Assembly: GCA_002418205.1 (NCBI GenBank)
Contig: DIDP01000021.1
Span: 1-62,379 of the forward strand
Reading direction: 5' to 3'
DNA length: 62,379 bases
Source of the DNA: Anaerolineales bacterium UBA5797
Lineage (GTDB): Bacteria > Chloroflexota > Anaerolineae > Anaerolineales > Villigracilaceae
The notes beneath the pieces were generated by a model that saw nothing but the letters and a program-made list of their open reading frames with translations, ran no database searches and was not told where the DNA came from. Each line of letters starts with the position of its first letter. Position 1 is the first letter of the stretch. This document shows positions 25,850-34,224 of the stretch, one piece after another. The position numbers and the translations under genes were made by a program.

Positions 25850-26323
25850 ATGAGTGAAATGATCATCCCCAAACCTGTCCGCGATTCGCGCGTGACCCTA
25901 TCCCAATTAATGCACCCCGAACATGCCAACCTGCTGGGCAACGTCCATGGCGGCTGGATCATGAAGCTCGTGGACGAAGCCGGCGCGCTCGCCTGCATGC
26001 GTCATGCCCAGAAAAAGGTTGTCACTGTAGCCATCGATTCGATGACCTTCCGTGAACCGATCCGCATCGGAGATTTGATCATCCTCAACGCGGAGGTGAC
26101 CTACACAGGCCGCACTTCGATGGAAGCCGAAGTGCAGGTGCTGGCGGAAAACCCGATTACGGGTGAACGCACGCACACCAACACCGCCTACCTGGTTTAC
26201 GTTGCCCTCGACGACGAAGGCAAGCCAACGCTTGTCCCACCGCTGAAGACCGAAACGATCGAAGAGAAACGGAAGATGGAGCAGGCGCAGGAACGACAGG
26301 AACGAAGGTTGAAACAAAAGTGA
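25850..26323 (+). CDS. Acyl-CoA thioesterase, hotdog fold (YciA/BACH type)
   Basis: Hydrolyses acyl-CoA to free acid and CoA. 157 residues with one hotdog domain: LMHPEHANLLGNVHGGWIMKLVDEAGALAC holds the catalytic Asn/Gly-His-Gly and Asp positions, followed by TVAIDSMTFREPIRIGDL. A highly charged C-terminal helix (EEKRKMEQAQERQERR) may mediate oligomerisation. First gene of a seven-gene string; its TGA overlaps the GTG start of the next gene. Confidence 0.9.
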   Translation: MSEMIIPKPVRDSRVTLSQLMHPEHANLLGNVHGGWIMKLVDEAGALACMRHAQKKVVTVAIDSMTFREPIRIGDLIILNAEVTYTGRTSMEAEVQVLAENPITGERTHTNTAYLVYVALDDEGKPTLVPPLKTETIEEKRKMEQAQERQERRLKQK

Positions 26324-27546
26324 CCACGCCCGACCTAACCCAGCCCGAACCTCAACAGGAACCCAAGGAACGCGTCGCGCATCCGATCAAGAGTTTGCGC
26401 GAACTGATCGATCATGTTGCCGGAAAGAATCTCCCGCCTCTCTCTCCGGACGATGGGCGGATCATCGAACCCACGCCTTTCCCCTTCCTCGCCATCGTCG
26501 GGCAAATGGAAATGAAGCTCGCCCTCCTGCTGGGACTCATCAACCCCAACATCGGCGGGATCCTCCTGATCGGTCCGCGCGGCACAGCCAAGACAACGGC
26601 TGTCCGCAGTTTGCTGAACCTTCTCCCTCACGTGGAGCGGAGCACCTGCTATTACGGCTGTCTGCCTGAGGATATCGAACTCGGCGGCATCGACGCAGTC
26701 TGCCCGGATTGCGCCAAAAAATACGGCGAAGGGATCCCTCTCACCGCGCCGGACCCGGTGCGCCTGATCGAACTGCCTTTGAACGCCCGTCTCGAAGATG
26801 TGGTCGGCGGCATCGACGAACGCGCTGCAGCCCATGAGCGGATGCGCGTCCGGCGCGGCATCCTCGCCCAGGCGGATAAAAACATCCTCTACATCGACGA
26901 GATCAACCTGCTCAGCGATGACATCATCGACTCGATCCTCGATGCCGCCGCGCAGGGATCGTACACTGTGCGGCGCGGTCCACTGGCGGCAACGTATCGT
27001 TCGCGCTTCGTCCTGGTCGGCTCGATGAACCCCGAGGAGGGACGCCTCCGCCCGCAAATCCTGGATCGCTTCGGTCTGCGCGTCATCGTGCGCGGGTTGG
27101 AGGATACGGACAAACGCCTGGAGGCGTATCGAAGGGTACAGGCATATTTGGCGAATCCGCGTCAGATGATCGCGCAGTTTTCGGCTGAGATGGAAGCGGC
27201 TGCGTCCGAGATCCGGGAGGCGCGTGAAAGGGTCAGAAAAGTCCAGGTGTCGGACAAGGTGGCACAGCCTGCCATCCAACTGGTGCAAAAGATGGGGATC
27301 GATTCGTTGCGCGCCGAGATCACCTGGTTCGAATCTGCGCGCGCCTTTGCCGCCGCGGATGGGCGCGAGGAAGTGACGCCCGACGATCTGAAAGCCGTTG
27401 CGCCAATGACCCTGCGCCTGCGCCGCTCGCAATACATGAGCGAATACGTCAAGGGTCAGCAGGGGGAGGAAAAGGAAATGCAGTCACTGCTGGATGGGTT
27501 TGGCAAAAATGAAGCGCCTAAAAAGAAGTCCGGGAAGCGAAAATGA
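26320..27546 (+). CDS. ChlI/BchI-like AAA+ ATPase (magnesium chelatase subunit I family)
   Basis: 408-residue AAA+ protein of the Mg-chelatase I branch. Walker A GPRGTAKTTAVRSLL, Walker B NILYIDEINLLSDD, sensor 1 GSMNPEEGRLRPQ, then a C-terminal helical lid. After Walker A lies a four-Cys segment (CYYGC then CPDC within about 35 residues) that could bind zinc. Start is GTG at 26320 in a GTGA overlap with the thioesterase. No ChlD or ChlH subunit and no chlorophyll gene is in the window, so a MoxR-like remodelling role is as likely as metal chelation. Confidence 0.87.
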   Translation: MTTPDLTQPEPQQEPKERVAHPIKSLRELIDHVAGKNLPPLSPDDGRIIEPTPFPFLAIVGQMEMKLALLLGLINPNIGGILLIGPRGTAKTTAVRSLLNLLPHVERSTCYYGCLPEDIELGGIDAVCPDCAKKYGEGIPLTAPDPVRLIELPLNARLEDVVGGIDERAAAHERMRVRRGILAQADKNILYIDEINLLSDDIIDSILDAAAQGSYTVRRGPLAATYRSRFVLVGSMNPEEGRLRPQILDRFGLRVIVRGLEDTDKRLEAYRRVQAYLANPRQMIAQFSAEMEAAASEIREARERVRKVQVSDKVAQPAIQLVQKMGIDSLRAEITWFESARAFAAADGREEVTPDDLKAVAPMTLRLRRSQYMSEYVKGQQGEEKEMQSLLDGFGKNEAPKKKSGKRK

Positions 27547-28172
27547 GCGAAGGAAAGTTCGACAATCCCGCCTATCGCATCGAGACGGAACGGCTTGTCG
27601 TACGTTGTTATGATCTGTCCGACGCGCAGTTGCTTGCCGAGTCCATCAGTGAAAACGTGGAGCATTTAAAACCCTGGATGCCCTGGGCGCACGATGAACC
27701 CCTGCCCTTCGAACAAAAACTGCAAGGTGTCAGGCGCTTTCGAGGAAAGTTCGATCTGCAGGAAGACTACATCTACGGCATTTTCAACTCCGAAGAGACT
27801 AAACTGCTCGGCGGCACCGGCTTGCACACGCGCCTCGGACACAACCAACTTGAGATCGGTTACTGGATCCACAAGGATTACATCAACAAAGGGCTTGTCA
27901 CCGAGTCGACCGCGGCGTTGATAAAGGTTGCCTTCGAGATCCTTCACGTCCATCGGATCGAGATCCATTGCGATCCCGCCAACCTTGCATCCGCCTCCAT
28001 CCCGCGCAAACTTGGTTTCACACATGAGGGCACGTTGCGCGCAAAGACCCCCTTCCTCGATCGCTGGAGCGACTCGATGATCTGGGGATTGCTCGAAGAG
28101 GAATATCCAAACAGTCCGTCGGTCGGGGCATGGATCAAAGTCTTTGATGCCAACGGCGATCCGCTGTTATGA
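27543..28172 (+). CDS. GNAT acetyltransferase, RimJ/RimL-like
   Basis: 209 residues with the acetyl-CoA-binding GNAT fold: RIETERLVVRCYDLSDAQ at the start, LEIGYWIHKDYINKGLVTE (motif A) and the C-terminal RIEIHCDPANLASASIPRKLGFTHEGTLR. This subgroup acetylates N-termini of ribosomal proteins or small amines. ATGA overlaps on both sides place it in the coupled gene string. Substrate not determined. Confidence 0.9.
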   Translation: MSEGKFDNPAYRIETERLVVRCYDLSDAQLLAESISENVEHLKPWMPWAHDEPLPFEQKLQGVRRFRGKFDLQEDYIYGIFNSEETKLLGGTGLHTRLGHNQLEIGYWIHKDYINKGLVTESTAALIKVAFEILHVHRIEIHCDPANLASASIPRKLGFTHEGTLRAKTPFLDRWSDSMIWGLLEEEYPNSPSVGAWIKVFDANGDPLL

Positions 28173-29752
28173 AATCCGCATTGAAGAAGTTACTGAAAAA
28201 ACCGATCCTCCTGCTCATCGCCGTCAACATTGTGATCGGCTTGTTCGTCTTCCGCGATTACGGGCTTTCATGGGACGAGCCGCTTTACTACGATTATGGC
28301 GACGCGCTCGGCTACGCCTACTCCCCCAAGGAATGGTTCAGCGGACACTTCGATCTCTATAACTCCTACGGCGCCAGCGGGGACGACCACAAGACGCGCG
28401 GACCTGCCTACCTTTTTCTCGCACGCAGCTTTGTTTATGGATTAAACGCCCTCGGTTCGGACAAAGCCTCAGCCTGGCACCTGGTTAATTTTCTTTTCTT
28501 TCAACTGGGCATTTATTTCCTTTATCGCTTCGCGAAGCGCTGGGTGGGCAAACCAGCCGCGTTCTTCACAGCAGTGTTCTTCTCGTACCAGCCCCTGCTT
28601 TGGGGACATGCGTTCATCAACCCGAAAGACCCGCCCTTTCTCACGTTCTTCCTTGCATCGGTTTGTCTTGGTTTTGAGATGGTCGATTCCATCGCGCAGG
28701 ATGCAAAAGATAGAACAAAAAAGATTCTATTGGCTTCGTTCTTTTTGGGGATTGGGACCTCCATCCGTGTGCTGGGACCGTTTGCCGGATTGCTTGTGTT
28801 TATCTACTTCCTTTACAAATTGCGCGGGACGAAGAACCCGCGTCCCTGGAAATCATTCATCGGTTATGGTGCCCTTGCCGTGGGCTTCATGTTCGTCACC
28901 TGGCCGTATCTCTGGGAAGACCCGGTCAGAAATTTCTTCCACGTCTTTCAGTTCATGTCCGACAACCCGACCAATCTTTCCATCCTGTTCGATGGCAATG
29001 TGCTCCGCGCCAGCGAACTGCCCAGAAGATACCTGCCCACCATGCTGACGATCACGCTCACAGAACCCACACTGCCTCTTTTTATCGTGGGCATCCTCCT
29101 GGCTGTTTTGAATTACTTTAAGGAACGCAGTTCAAATGGTGAAACGCAGTGGGATGAATTGGTTTCCCTGGCGCTCATCCTTTTATGGCTGATCACACTG
29201 CTGGCTTATGTTCTCGTCCGCAAGCCCGCCATGTACGACGGGATCAGGCATTTCCTCTTCATCCTGCCGCCGCTATTCATCTTTATCGGTTTCGCGTTCC
29301 AATTCATCGTGGATCGCATCCCGTCAACGTGGCTGCGTACAGGGCTCGTACTCCTGATCATTTTGCCGGGCATCAACGGGATCGTCCGACTTCACCCCTA
29401 CGAGTACACGTATTACAATTCATTCGTCGGTGGAACGGACGGCGCGTTCCGTGACTATGAAACGGATTACTGGCTCACCTGTTACAAGGATGCCGTGGAA
29501 GAACTCAACGACAAAACAAACCGACCGATCAACCTCTTCGTAAAGCGCGAAGCATACATCGCGGAATTCTACGCGAACGATCTCGTCAACGTTCAAGCCC
29601 TGCGCGGCGCGGTCAACGAGGTTCGATCAGGCGATTATGTCCTCGTCAATTCGCGCACGAACGAAGACCTGTCCACTTTCAAAGAAGCGCCGATCGTGAT
29701 CGAAGTCAAACGCGGCGAGGCAACATTCTGTATCATCAGGCAGATCCCATGA
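28169..29752 (+). CDS. Glycosyltransferase family 39-like (PMT/ArnT type) membrane protein
   Basis: 527 residues with a first helix at about 12-28, then the acidic first loop DYGLSWDEPLYYDYGDALGY, which carries the Asp/Glu pair typical of GT-C enzymes, and about ten further helices. A soluble C-terminal part (about 420-527) follows. GT39-type enzymes move a sugar from a polyprenyl phosphate carrier to protein or lipid outside the membrane. Together with GtrA and the epimerase upstream this suggests surface glycosylation. 4-nt overlaps on both sides. Confidence 0.85.
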   Translation: MKSALKKLLKKPILLLIAVNIVIGLFVFRDYGLSWDEPLYYDYGDALGYAYSPKEWFSGHFDLYNSYGASGDDHKTRGPAYLFLARSFVYGLNALGSDKASAWHLVNFLFFQLGIYFLYRFAKRWVGKPAAFFTAVFFSYQPLLWGHAFINPKDPPFLTFFLASVCLGFEMVDSIAQDAKDRTKKILLASFFLGIGTSIRVLGPFAGLLVFIYFLYKLRGTKNPRPWKSFIGYGALAVGFMFVTWPYLWEDPVRNFFHVFQFMSDNPTNLSILFDGNVLRASELPRRYLPTMLTITLTEPTLPLFIVGILLAVLNYFKERSSNGETQWDELVSLALILLWLITLLAYVLVRKPAMYDGIRHFLFILPPLFIFIGFAFQFIVDRIPSTWLRTGLVLLIILPGINGIVRLHPYEYTYYNSFVGGTDGAFRDYETDYWLTCYKDAVEELNDKTNRPINLFVKREAYIAEFYANDLVNVQALRGAVNEVRSGDYVLVNSRTNEDLSTFKEAPIVIEVKRGEATFCIIRQIP

Positions 29753-30723
29753 TCACGCACAAGGAACGCATCCAGGCTTGCATCCAGAACGAAAAACCCG
29801 ACCGTCCACCGGTTGCCCTCTGGCGGCATTTTCCCGTGGACGATCAATCACCCGGCACGCTGGCAGAAGCCACGCTCCATTTTCAACGAACCTACGATTT
29901 CGATCTGGTCAAGGTCACGCCCGCCTCATCCTTCTGCCTGAAGGACTGGGGCGTGGACGATCAATGGCTGGGTCACACCGAAGGGACAAGGCAATACACC
30001 AAACGCGCCATCAATGAGCCGATGGACTGGGAGAATCTTCCGGTTCTCGACCCCACGGCTCCGCATCTCGCGGGACAATTGGATTGCCTCCGTACCATCC
30101 GCAAGGGACTCAGCCCGGACACTCCCCTGCTCCAGACGGTCTTCAGTCCGCTGGCGCAGGCGAAGAATCTTGCGGGCAACGAGACGTTGATCGCGCATCT
30201 GCGTTTGTATCCCGAAGCCGTCATGAAGGGACTCGCCGTCATCGCAGAAACAACGCGTCGCTTTGTGGAAGCCTGTCTCGACACCGGCATTGACGGCGTT
30301 TTTTACGCCATTCAGCACGCCCAGGCGGGTCTGCTGACCCTGGATGAGTACGAGACGTTCGGTCTGCCCAACGATTTGAAAGTGTTGGAACCATCACAGG
30401 CATTGTGGTGCAACCTTCTTCATCTGCACGGACAGGATGTCTATTTTTCGCTGGTCGATTCGTTCAACTTTCACATCGTCAACTGGCACGACAGGGAAAC
30501 CCACCCGTCGCTCGTGGAGGCGCAGAAACGATTCAGCGGAGTCGTGTGCGGAGGCATGAGGCAGGATTCGCTGGTTTATGGGGACCAGGCTGAAGTCCGG
30601 GAGGAAGCGGCGAACGCCATCCAACAGACAAACGGAAAACGGTTCATACTGGGCACCGGTTGTGTCGTGCCGGTGATCGCGTCGCATGGAAATATCATGG
30701 CGGCAAGGAAGAGCATCGAATGA
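29749..30723 (+). CDS. Uroporphyrinogen decarboxylase family protein (MtaA/HemE-like)
   Basis: 324 residues with a TIM-barrel URO-D fold. The N-terminus reads HKERIQACIQNEKPDRPPVALWRHF, an HemE/MtaA/CmuA family opener, and there is a C-terminal GGMRQDSLVYGD followed by RFILGTGCVVP, close to the family's metal/substrate site seen in methyltransferases. It differs from true HemE, so a corrinoid methyltransferase-like or other role is more likely than haem synthesis. No corrinoid protein gene is adjacent. ATGA overlaps on both sides. Confidence 0.82.
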   Translation: MITHKERIQACIQNEKPDRPPVALWRHFPVDDQSPGTLAEATLHFQRTYDFDLVKVTPASSFCLKDWGVDDQWLGHTEGTRQYTKRAINEPMDWENLPVLDPTAPHLAGQLDCLRTIRKGLSPDTPLLQTVFSPLAQAKNLAGNETLIAHLRLYPEAVMKGLAVIAETTRRFVEACLDTGIDGVFYAIQHAQAGLLTLDEYETFGLPNDLKVLEPSQALWCNLLHLHGQDVYFSLVDSFNFHIVNWHDRETHPSLVEAQKRFSGVVCGGMRQDSLVYGDQAEVREEAANAIQQTNGKRFILGTGCVVPVIASHGNIMAARKSIE

Positions 30724-31289
30724 GTTTAAGAGTCATTGCAGGGAGCGCGAAGGGTCGCAAATTGAAATCCGTTCCGGGTGACACTACGCGTCCCATCACC
30801 GACCGCGCCAAGGAATCACTGTTCAACATCCTCGGCGGGGACGTGATCGCTTCGAACTGGTGGGACCTGTTCGGCGGCACGGGCGCAGTGGGCATCGAGG
30901 CATTGAGCCGCGGCGCAAGTTTTGTCCGTTTTTCGGATTTGAACCGCGCACCCATCGAGACGATCAAGCACAACGTTGAGCATTGCGGATTCGATTCTGA
31001 GGCGGATATCCGGCGCGCAGATGCTTTCGTCTATCTCTCCGCTGAACCGGACCGAACGTTCGAATACATTTACATCGCACCGCCGCAATTCCATGAGATG
31101 TGGGTCCAGGCGCTGGAACTGCTGGACGACAACCTCGGCTGGCTTGCGGAGGATGGCTGGGTGATCGTGCAGATCGCGCCGGGGGAATACAAACGCTCGT
31201 CACCGGCTTTGAGAAATCTCGAAGAGTTCGACCAAAGAAAATATGGCAGCACATTGCTGGTCTTTTACCAGCGAAAGGAATCACCATGA
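30720..31289 (+). CDS. rsmD: RsmD-type rRNA guanine-N2 methyltransferase with altered motif IV
   Basis: Likely methylates a guanine of 16S rRNA (m2G966 in E. coli). 189 residues: SLRVIAGSAKGRKLKSVPG and TRPITDRAKESLFNIL open RsmD proteins, and the SAM-binding motif I is WWDLFGGTGAVGIEALSRGA. The catalytic motif IV, normally DPPY or NPPY, reads IYIAPPQF, with Ala in place of the acidic/amide residue. Start at 30720 (ATGA overlap with URO-D). Fold assignment is firm; activity on the usual base should be treated with care. Confidence 0.86.
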   Translation: MSLRVIAGSAKGRKLKSVPGDTTRPITDRAKESLFNILGGDVIASNWWDLFGGTGAVGIEALSRGASFVRFSDLNRAPIETIKHNVEHCGFDSEADIRRADAFVYLSAEPDRTFEYIYIAPPQFHEMWVQALELLDDNLGWLAEDGWVIVQIAPGEYKRSSPALRNLEEFDQRKYGSTLLVFYQRKESP

Positions 31290-31624
31290 TCGTCCCCATC
31301 CTTCAATACCTTGGCTGTATACTGACCGTGCTGGTCGGCTTGTTCTCGTTGCTCGCGCCTGAAAGGATCGTGAGCTTTACGGGGCTTTCACCGCAAGGCG
31401 GGCGCGGCATTACCGAGATCCGGTCGGTGTTGGGCGGCATGTTCATTGCCCTGGGCATCCTACCGTTCTTTTTGGGCAATACAGCGTTCACTGTTCTCGG
31501 CATTGTTTATCTTGCAATCGGCCTGGTGCGTCTGCCTTCCATCGTCATCGATAAATCGGGCACACAATCCAATTGGATCAGCCTTGTATTCGAGTTGGTC
31601 TTCGGTGTCATTCTGATCTTGTAA
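31286..31624 (+). CDS. DUF4345-like four-helix membrane protein
   Basis: 112 residues, starting MIVPILQYLGCILTVLVGLF, with four predicted helices and the AxExF-like loop LLAPERIVSFTGLS; TEIRSVLGGMFIALGILPFF is typical of the DUF4345 group. Function unknown. A longer upstream frame overlaps rsmD and is rejected because the ATG at 31286 gives a 4-nt overlap. Last gene of the coupled string. Confidence 0.75.
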   Translation: MIVPILQYLGCILTVLVGLFSLLAPERIVSFTGLSPQGGRGITEIRSVLGGMFIALGILPFFLGNTAFTVLGIVYLAIGLVRLPSIVIDKSGTQSNWISLVFELVFGVILIL

Positions 31625-31668
31625 TCCCGCAGGAGACCCGCTGTTCGTTTTTTGGCATACACCCTCAG

Positions 31669-31687
31669 GCAAGGCGACCAGCCTTGC
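31669..31687 (+). promoter_or_regulatory. Leader hairpin before the adenosine-specific kinase gene
   Basis: GCAAGGC / GCCTTGC, 7-bp perfect arms with a GACCA loop, ending 6 nt before AAAAGGAG. Could affect ribosome access or be a remnant terminator (a T run precedes rather than follows it). Confidence 0.4.
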
Positions 31688-31705
31688 GTACAAAAGGAGA
31701 AACGC

Positions 31706-32194
31706 ATGGATATCCAAACCGTCAGGATCGAAAAACCCGAACCGATCAATTTTATTCTGGGACAATCCCACTTCATCAAAACCGTGGAGGACATCCACGA
31801 GGCCCTGGTCACGTCCGTGCCGGGGATCAAGTTCGGGCTGGCGTTTTGCGAGGCGTCCGGCAAATGTCTCATCCGCTGGACGGGCACGGATGAGGCGATG
31901 ATCGAACTGGCGAAGAAGAACGCGCAGGCGGTCGGTGCGGGACATTCGTTCCTCCTGTTCCTGGGCGAAGGCTTCTTCCCGGTCAACGTGTTGAACGCGG
32001 TCAAAAACGTGCCGGAAGTGGCGCGCATCTTTTGTGCAACCGCCAATCCCACCGAAGTGCTGGTCGCGCAGACCGATCAGGGACGCGGCATCCTCGGCGT
32101 GGTGGATGGATTCTCTCCCCAGGGGGTCGAGGACGAGGCAGGTATCCAATGGCGCAAGGATTTTCTGCGCATGATCGGATATAAGATCAAATAG
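31706..32194 (+). CDS. Adenosine-specific kinase family protein
   Basis: 162 residues of the Adenosine_kin family (known from a structurally characterised Pyrobaculum protein). Its hallmarks are nearly invariant here: NFILGQSHFIKTVEDIHEAL, VPGIKFGLAFCEASGKCLIR and GILGVVDGFSPQGVE. The family binds adenosine or AMP-like ligands; its physiological role is poorly known. The ATG at 31706 follows AAAAGGAGAAACGC; the upstream extension to 31652 lacks support. Common in archaea and in Chloroflexota, so transfer in the deep past is possible. Confidence 0.92.
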   Translation: MDIQTVRIEKPEPINFILGQSHFIKTVEDIHEALVTSVPGIKFGLAFCEASGKCLIRWTGTDEAMIELAKKNAQAVGAGHSFLLFLGEGFFPVNVLNAVKNVPEVARIFCATANPTEVLVAQTDQGRGILGVVDGFSPQGVEDEAGIQWRKDFLRMIGYKIK

Positions 32195-32290
32195 TTCGTC
32201 CGGTTTTACCAACCCATCGCTAAAAAAACGAGCGCATTGCAGCATCTTGTTGGGCATTCAGGGAATCCTACTTAATCTCAGGAGGCTAGA

Positions 32291-32914
32291 ATGGCTGAAA
32301 TGCACGTGACCGAAGAATCGCCCGCCAGAATAATTTTAGAAATGGATCCGGAGTGGAAAGCGGAGACATCGAAAACCTATGCGGGCAGCCTGAAGCAGGG
32401 CCGCGGATGTCTGGGAATCGTTGCGATCGCGTTTCTTATCCTCCTCGCAATCTTGTGGTATTCCTTCTCCACCAACTCGCTCAGGTCGCTACCCTGGTCT
32501 TTCTGGTTGATCGCTGTACTCGTCTTCATTGGGGGGATGTTGTTTATTCTCCTCGAAGTCTATTTTGTGAGTTCCCACAAAAACGAGGCTGGGGAAGCAA
32601 CGGTGACCATCGATCTCGGTTCCCAGAAAGCGATCCGTGTCGAGAAATCGAATTCCGGCAAAACCACACAAAACGAACTGAAACTGGAGCAGGTAACCCG
32701 GATCCTGGTCCACGGCGACGATGCCATCCATACGCTCACAGTGACCCTGGAATCTCAAGGCGGATCTTCTCTCCTCGTAAATTCGGACGTATTCTTCTAC
32801 TCGCAGCCAATGCTTGAATTCGGCAAGAAACTTGGGACATTCATCAGGAAGCCAGTTGTATTCAAGATCACGGAGGCGGGAAAACTCATTTCAGAAGAGA
32901 CCGTTCAGCCTTAA
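32291..32914 (+). CDS. Membrane protein of unknown function with cytoplasmic or exposed beta domain
   Basis: 207 residues: a soluble N-terminal stretch (1-36), two membrane helices (about 40-58 and 70-92), then a beta-rich domain (about 95-207) with alternating hydrophobic strands (ATVTIDLGSQKAIRVEKSN, VTRILVHGDDAIHTLTVTLE). AGGAGG precedes the ATG. No family is recognised. The two-helix plus beta layout resembles photosystem-assembly-like or PH-like bacterial domains, but I would not name it. Stands alone between the adenosine-kinase-like gene and a sensor kinase gene. Confidence 0.75.
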   Translation: MAEMHVTEESPARIILEMDPEWKAETSKTYAGSLKQGRGCLGIVAIAFLILLAILWYSFSTNSLRSLPWSFWLIAVLVFIGGMLFILLEVYFVSSHKNEAGEATVTIDLGSQKAIRVEKSNSGKTTQNELKLEQVTRILVHGDDAIHTLTVTLESQGGSSLLVNSDVFFYSQPMLEFGKKLGTFIRKPVVFKITEAGKLISEETVQP

Positions 32915-33036
32915 ATGCCGCTCAAAGACAAGGAATGTTCAGCCGTGGCAACGTCACTTGTTAGCCCCAATGGGTTAATAGAATCAACGCATCTGCGTGC
33001 TAGAATTGCGACATCCCGTGCCGGAGAATTGAGCCA

Positions 33037-34224
33037 ATGACCACACGCCGCGCGCCCTCCAAAATCGTCCCGCGAGCCTTTCCGGGGATCAAAGCGAACG
33101 AGATCGAAGACCTGATCATGAACAGCCAGGTGCATTCGTATGAACCGGGCGCGGTGCTCTGCCGCGAGAACGCGGTGGAGGATCGCTTCTACATGATCCT
33201 TGAAGGCGATGTGGAGGTGAGCAAGGTCATCAACAACAACGAGACGCGCCTGCTCAAGACACTGGGACCCGGCGACTTCTTCGGCGAGATGGCACTCATC
33301 CACAACGCGCCGCGCGCCGCCACGGTCACCGCCAGGACAGCCCTGACCACCCTCGAACTCGATAAAGCCGCGTTCGACCGCGTCCTGCACAACAGCAACA
33401 GCGTGGCGATGGCAATGGTCAGCGAGATCAGCAACCGGCTGCGTCAGAACGACCAGTTGGCTGTGGATGACCTGCGGATGCGCGCCAGCGAACTTGCCGA
33501 GGCATATCAAAAACTCGCCGAGCAGGAACTCGCCCGGCGCGAATTCCTCACGAACGTCGCCCATGAACTCCGCACGCCGCTGATGATCGCAAACGGGTAT
33601 CTGCAAATGGTGCAGAGAGGCATGGTCAGCGGCGACCAGCTCACGGCTGGGATCGACACGATCGCCCGCAACGTCCAGCAGATCGTCACGCTCGTCAACG
33701 ACATCCTGTTCCTGCAGGAGATGGACCTGGTCCTGCCCGAATTCCAGGCGGTGGATATGAACGAGGTCGCGCGCGCGGTGACGGAGAAATATGCCTCCAG
33801 GGCGACCGAACGCGGCGTGACGCTGCGCATCGTTCCAAGCCCAAGCCTGCCTCCGGTTTCAGGCGACCCCAAATCCCTGGAGCGGGCGCTCATGGCGCTC
33901 GTGGATAATGCCATCAAGTTCAGTCCCAAAGGCGGCGAAGTGAAGATCCGCCTCGACGAAAAGGATGGCAGTGTGTTCGTCTCGGTGGAAGACCACGGGA
34001 TCGGGATCGAAAAAAATGACGTCCCGCGCATCTTCGACCGTTTTTATCACCTTGAAAGACACGGCGACGATCTCTTCGGCGGGATCGGGCTGGGACTTGC
34101 GATCACGAACCAGGTCATCAAACAACATCAGGGCAAACTCGATATGACCAGCAAACCCGGCGAGGGAAGCACGTTCACCCTGACACTTAAGAAGTGGAGA
34201 GAGGAGAAGAAATCCAATGAGTAA
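33037..34224 (+). CDS. Soluble histidine kinase with N-terminal cyclic nucleotide-binding domain
   Basis: 395 residues, no membrane helix. A cNMP-binding domain (about 15-135) has the phosphate-binding cassette FFGEMALIHNAPRAATV with the Arg that contacts the cyclic phosphate. A coiled coil follows (about 140-168), then HisKA with the phospho-acceptor in LTNVAHELRTPLMIANGY, then HATPase_c with ALMALVDNAIKFS, VEDHGIGIEKND and GIGLGLAITNQV. It should couple cAMP/cGMP level to phosphorylation, but no response regulator is adjacent. Its stop overlaps the next lipoprotein gene by 8 nt (ATGAGTAA). Confidence 0.92.
   Translation: MTTRRAPSKIVPRAFPGIKANEIEDLIMNSQVHSYEPGAVLCRENAVEDRFYMILEGDVEVSKVINNNETRLLKTLGPGDFFGEMALIHNAPRAATVTARTALTTLELDKAAFDRVLHNSNSVAMAMVSEISNRLRQNDQLAVDDLRMRASELAEAYQKLAEQELARREFLTNVAHELRTPLMIANGYLQMVQRGMVSGDQLTAGIDTIARNVQQIVTLVNDILFLQEMDLVLPEFQAVDMNEVARAVTEKYASRATERGVTLRIVPSPSLPPVSGDPKSLERALMALVDNAIKFSPKGGEVKIRLDEKDGSVFVSVEDHGIGIEKNDVPRIFDRFYHLERHGDDLFGGIGLGLAITNQVIKQHQGKLDMTSKPGEGSTFTLTLKKWREEKKSNE

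Noticed and set aside
26335..27432. Minus-strand frame of about 365 codons
   Set aside because: Antisense to the AAA+ gene; arises from codon bias, sense-strand motifs are intact.
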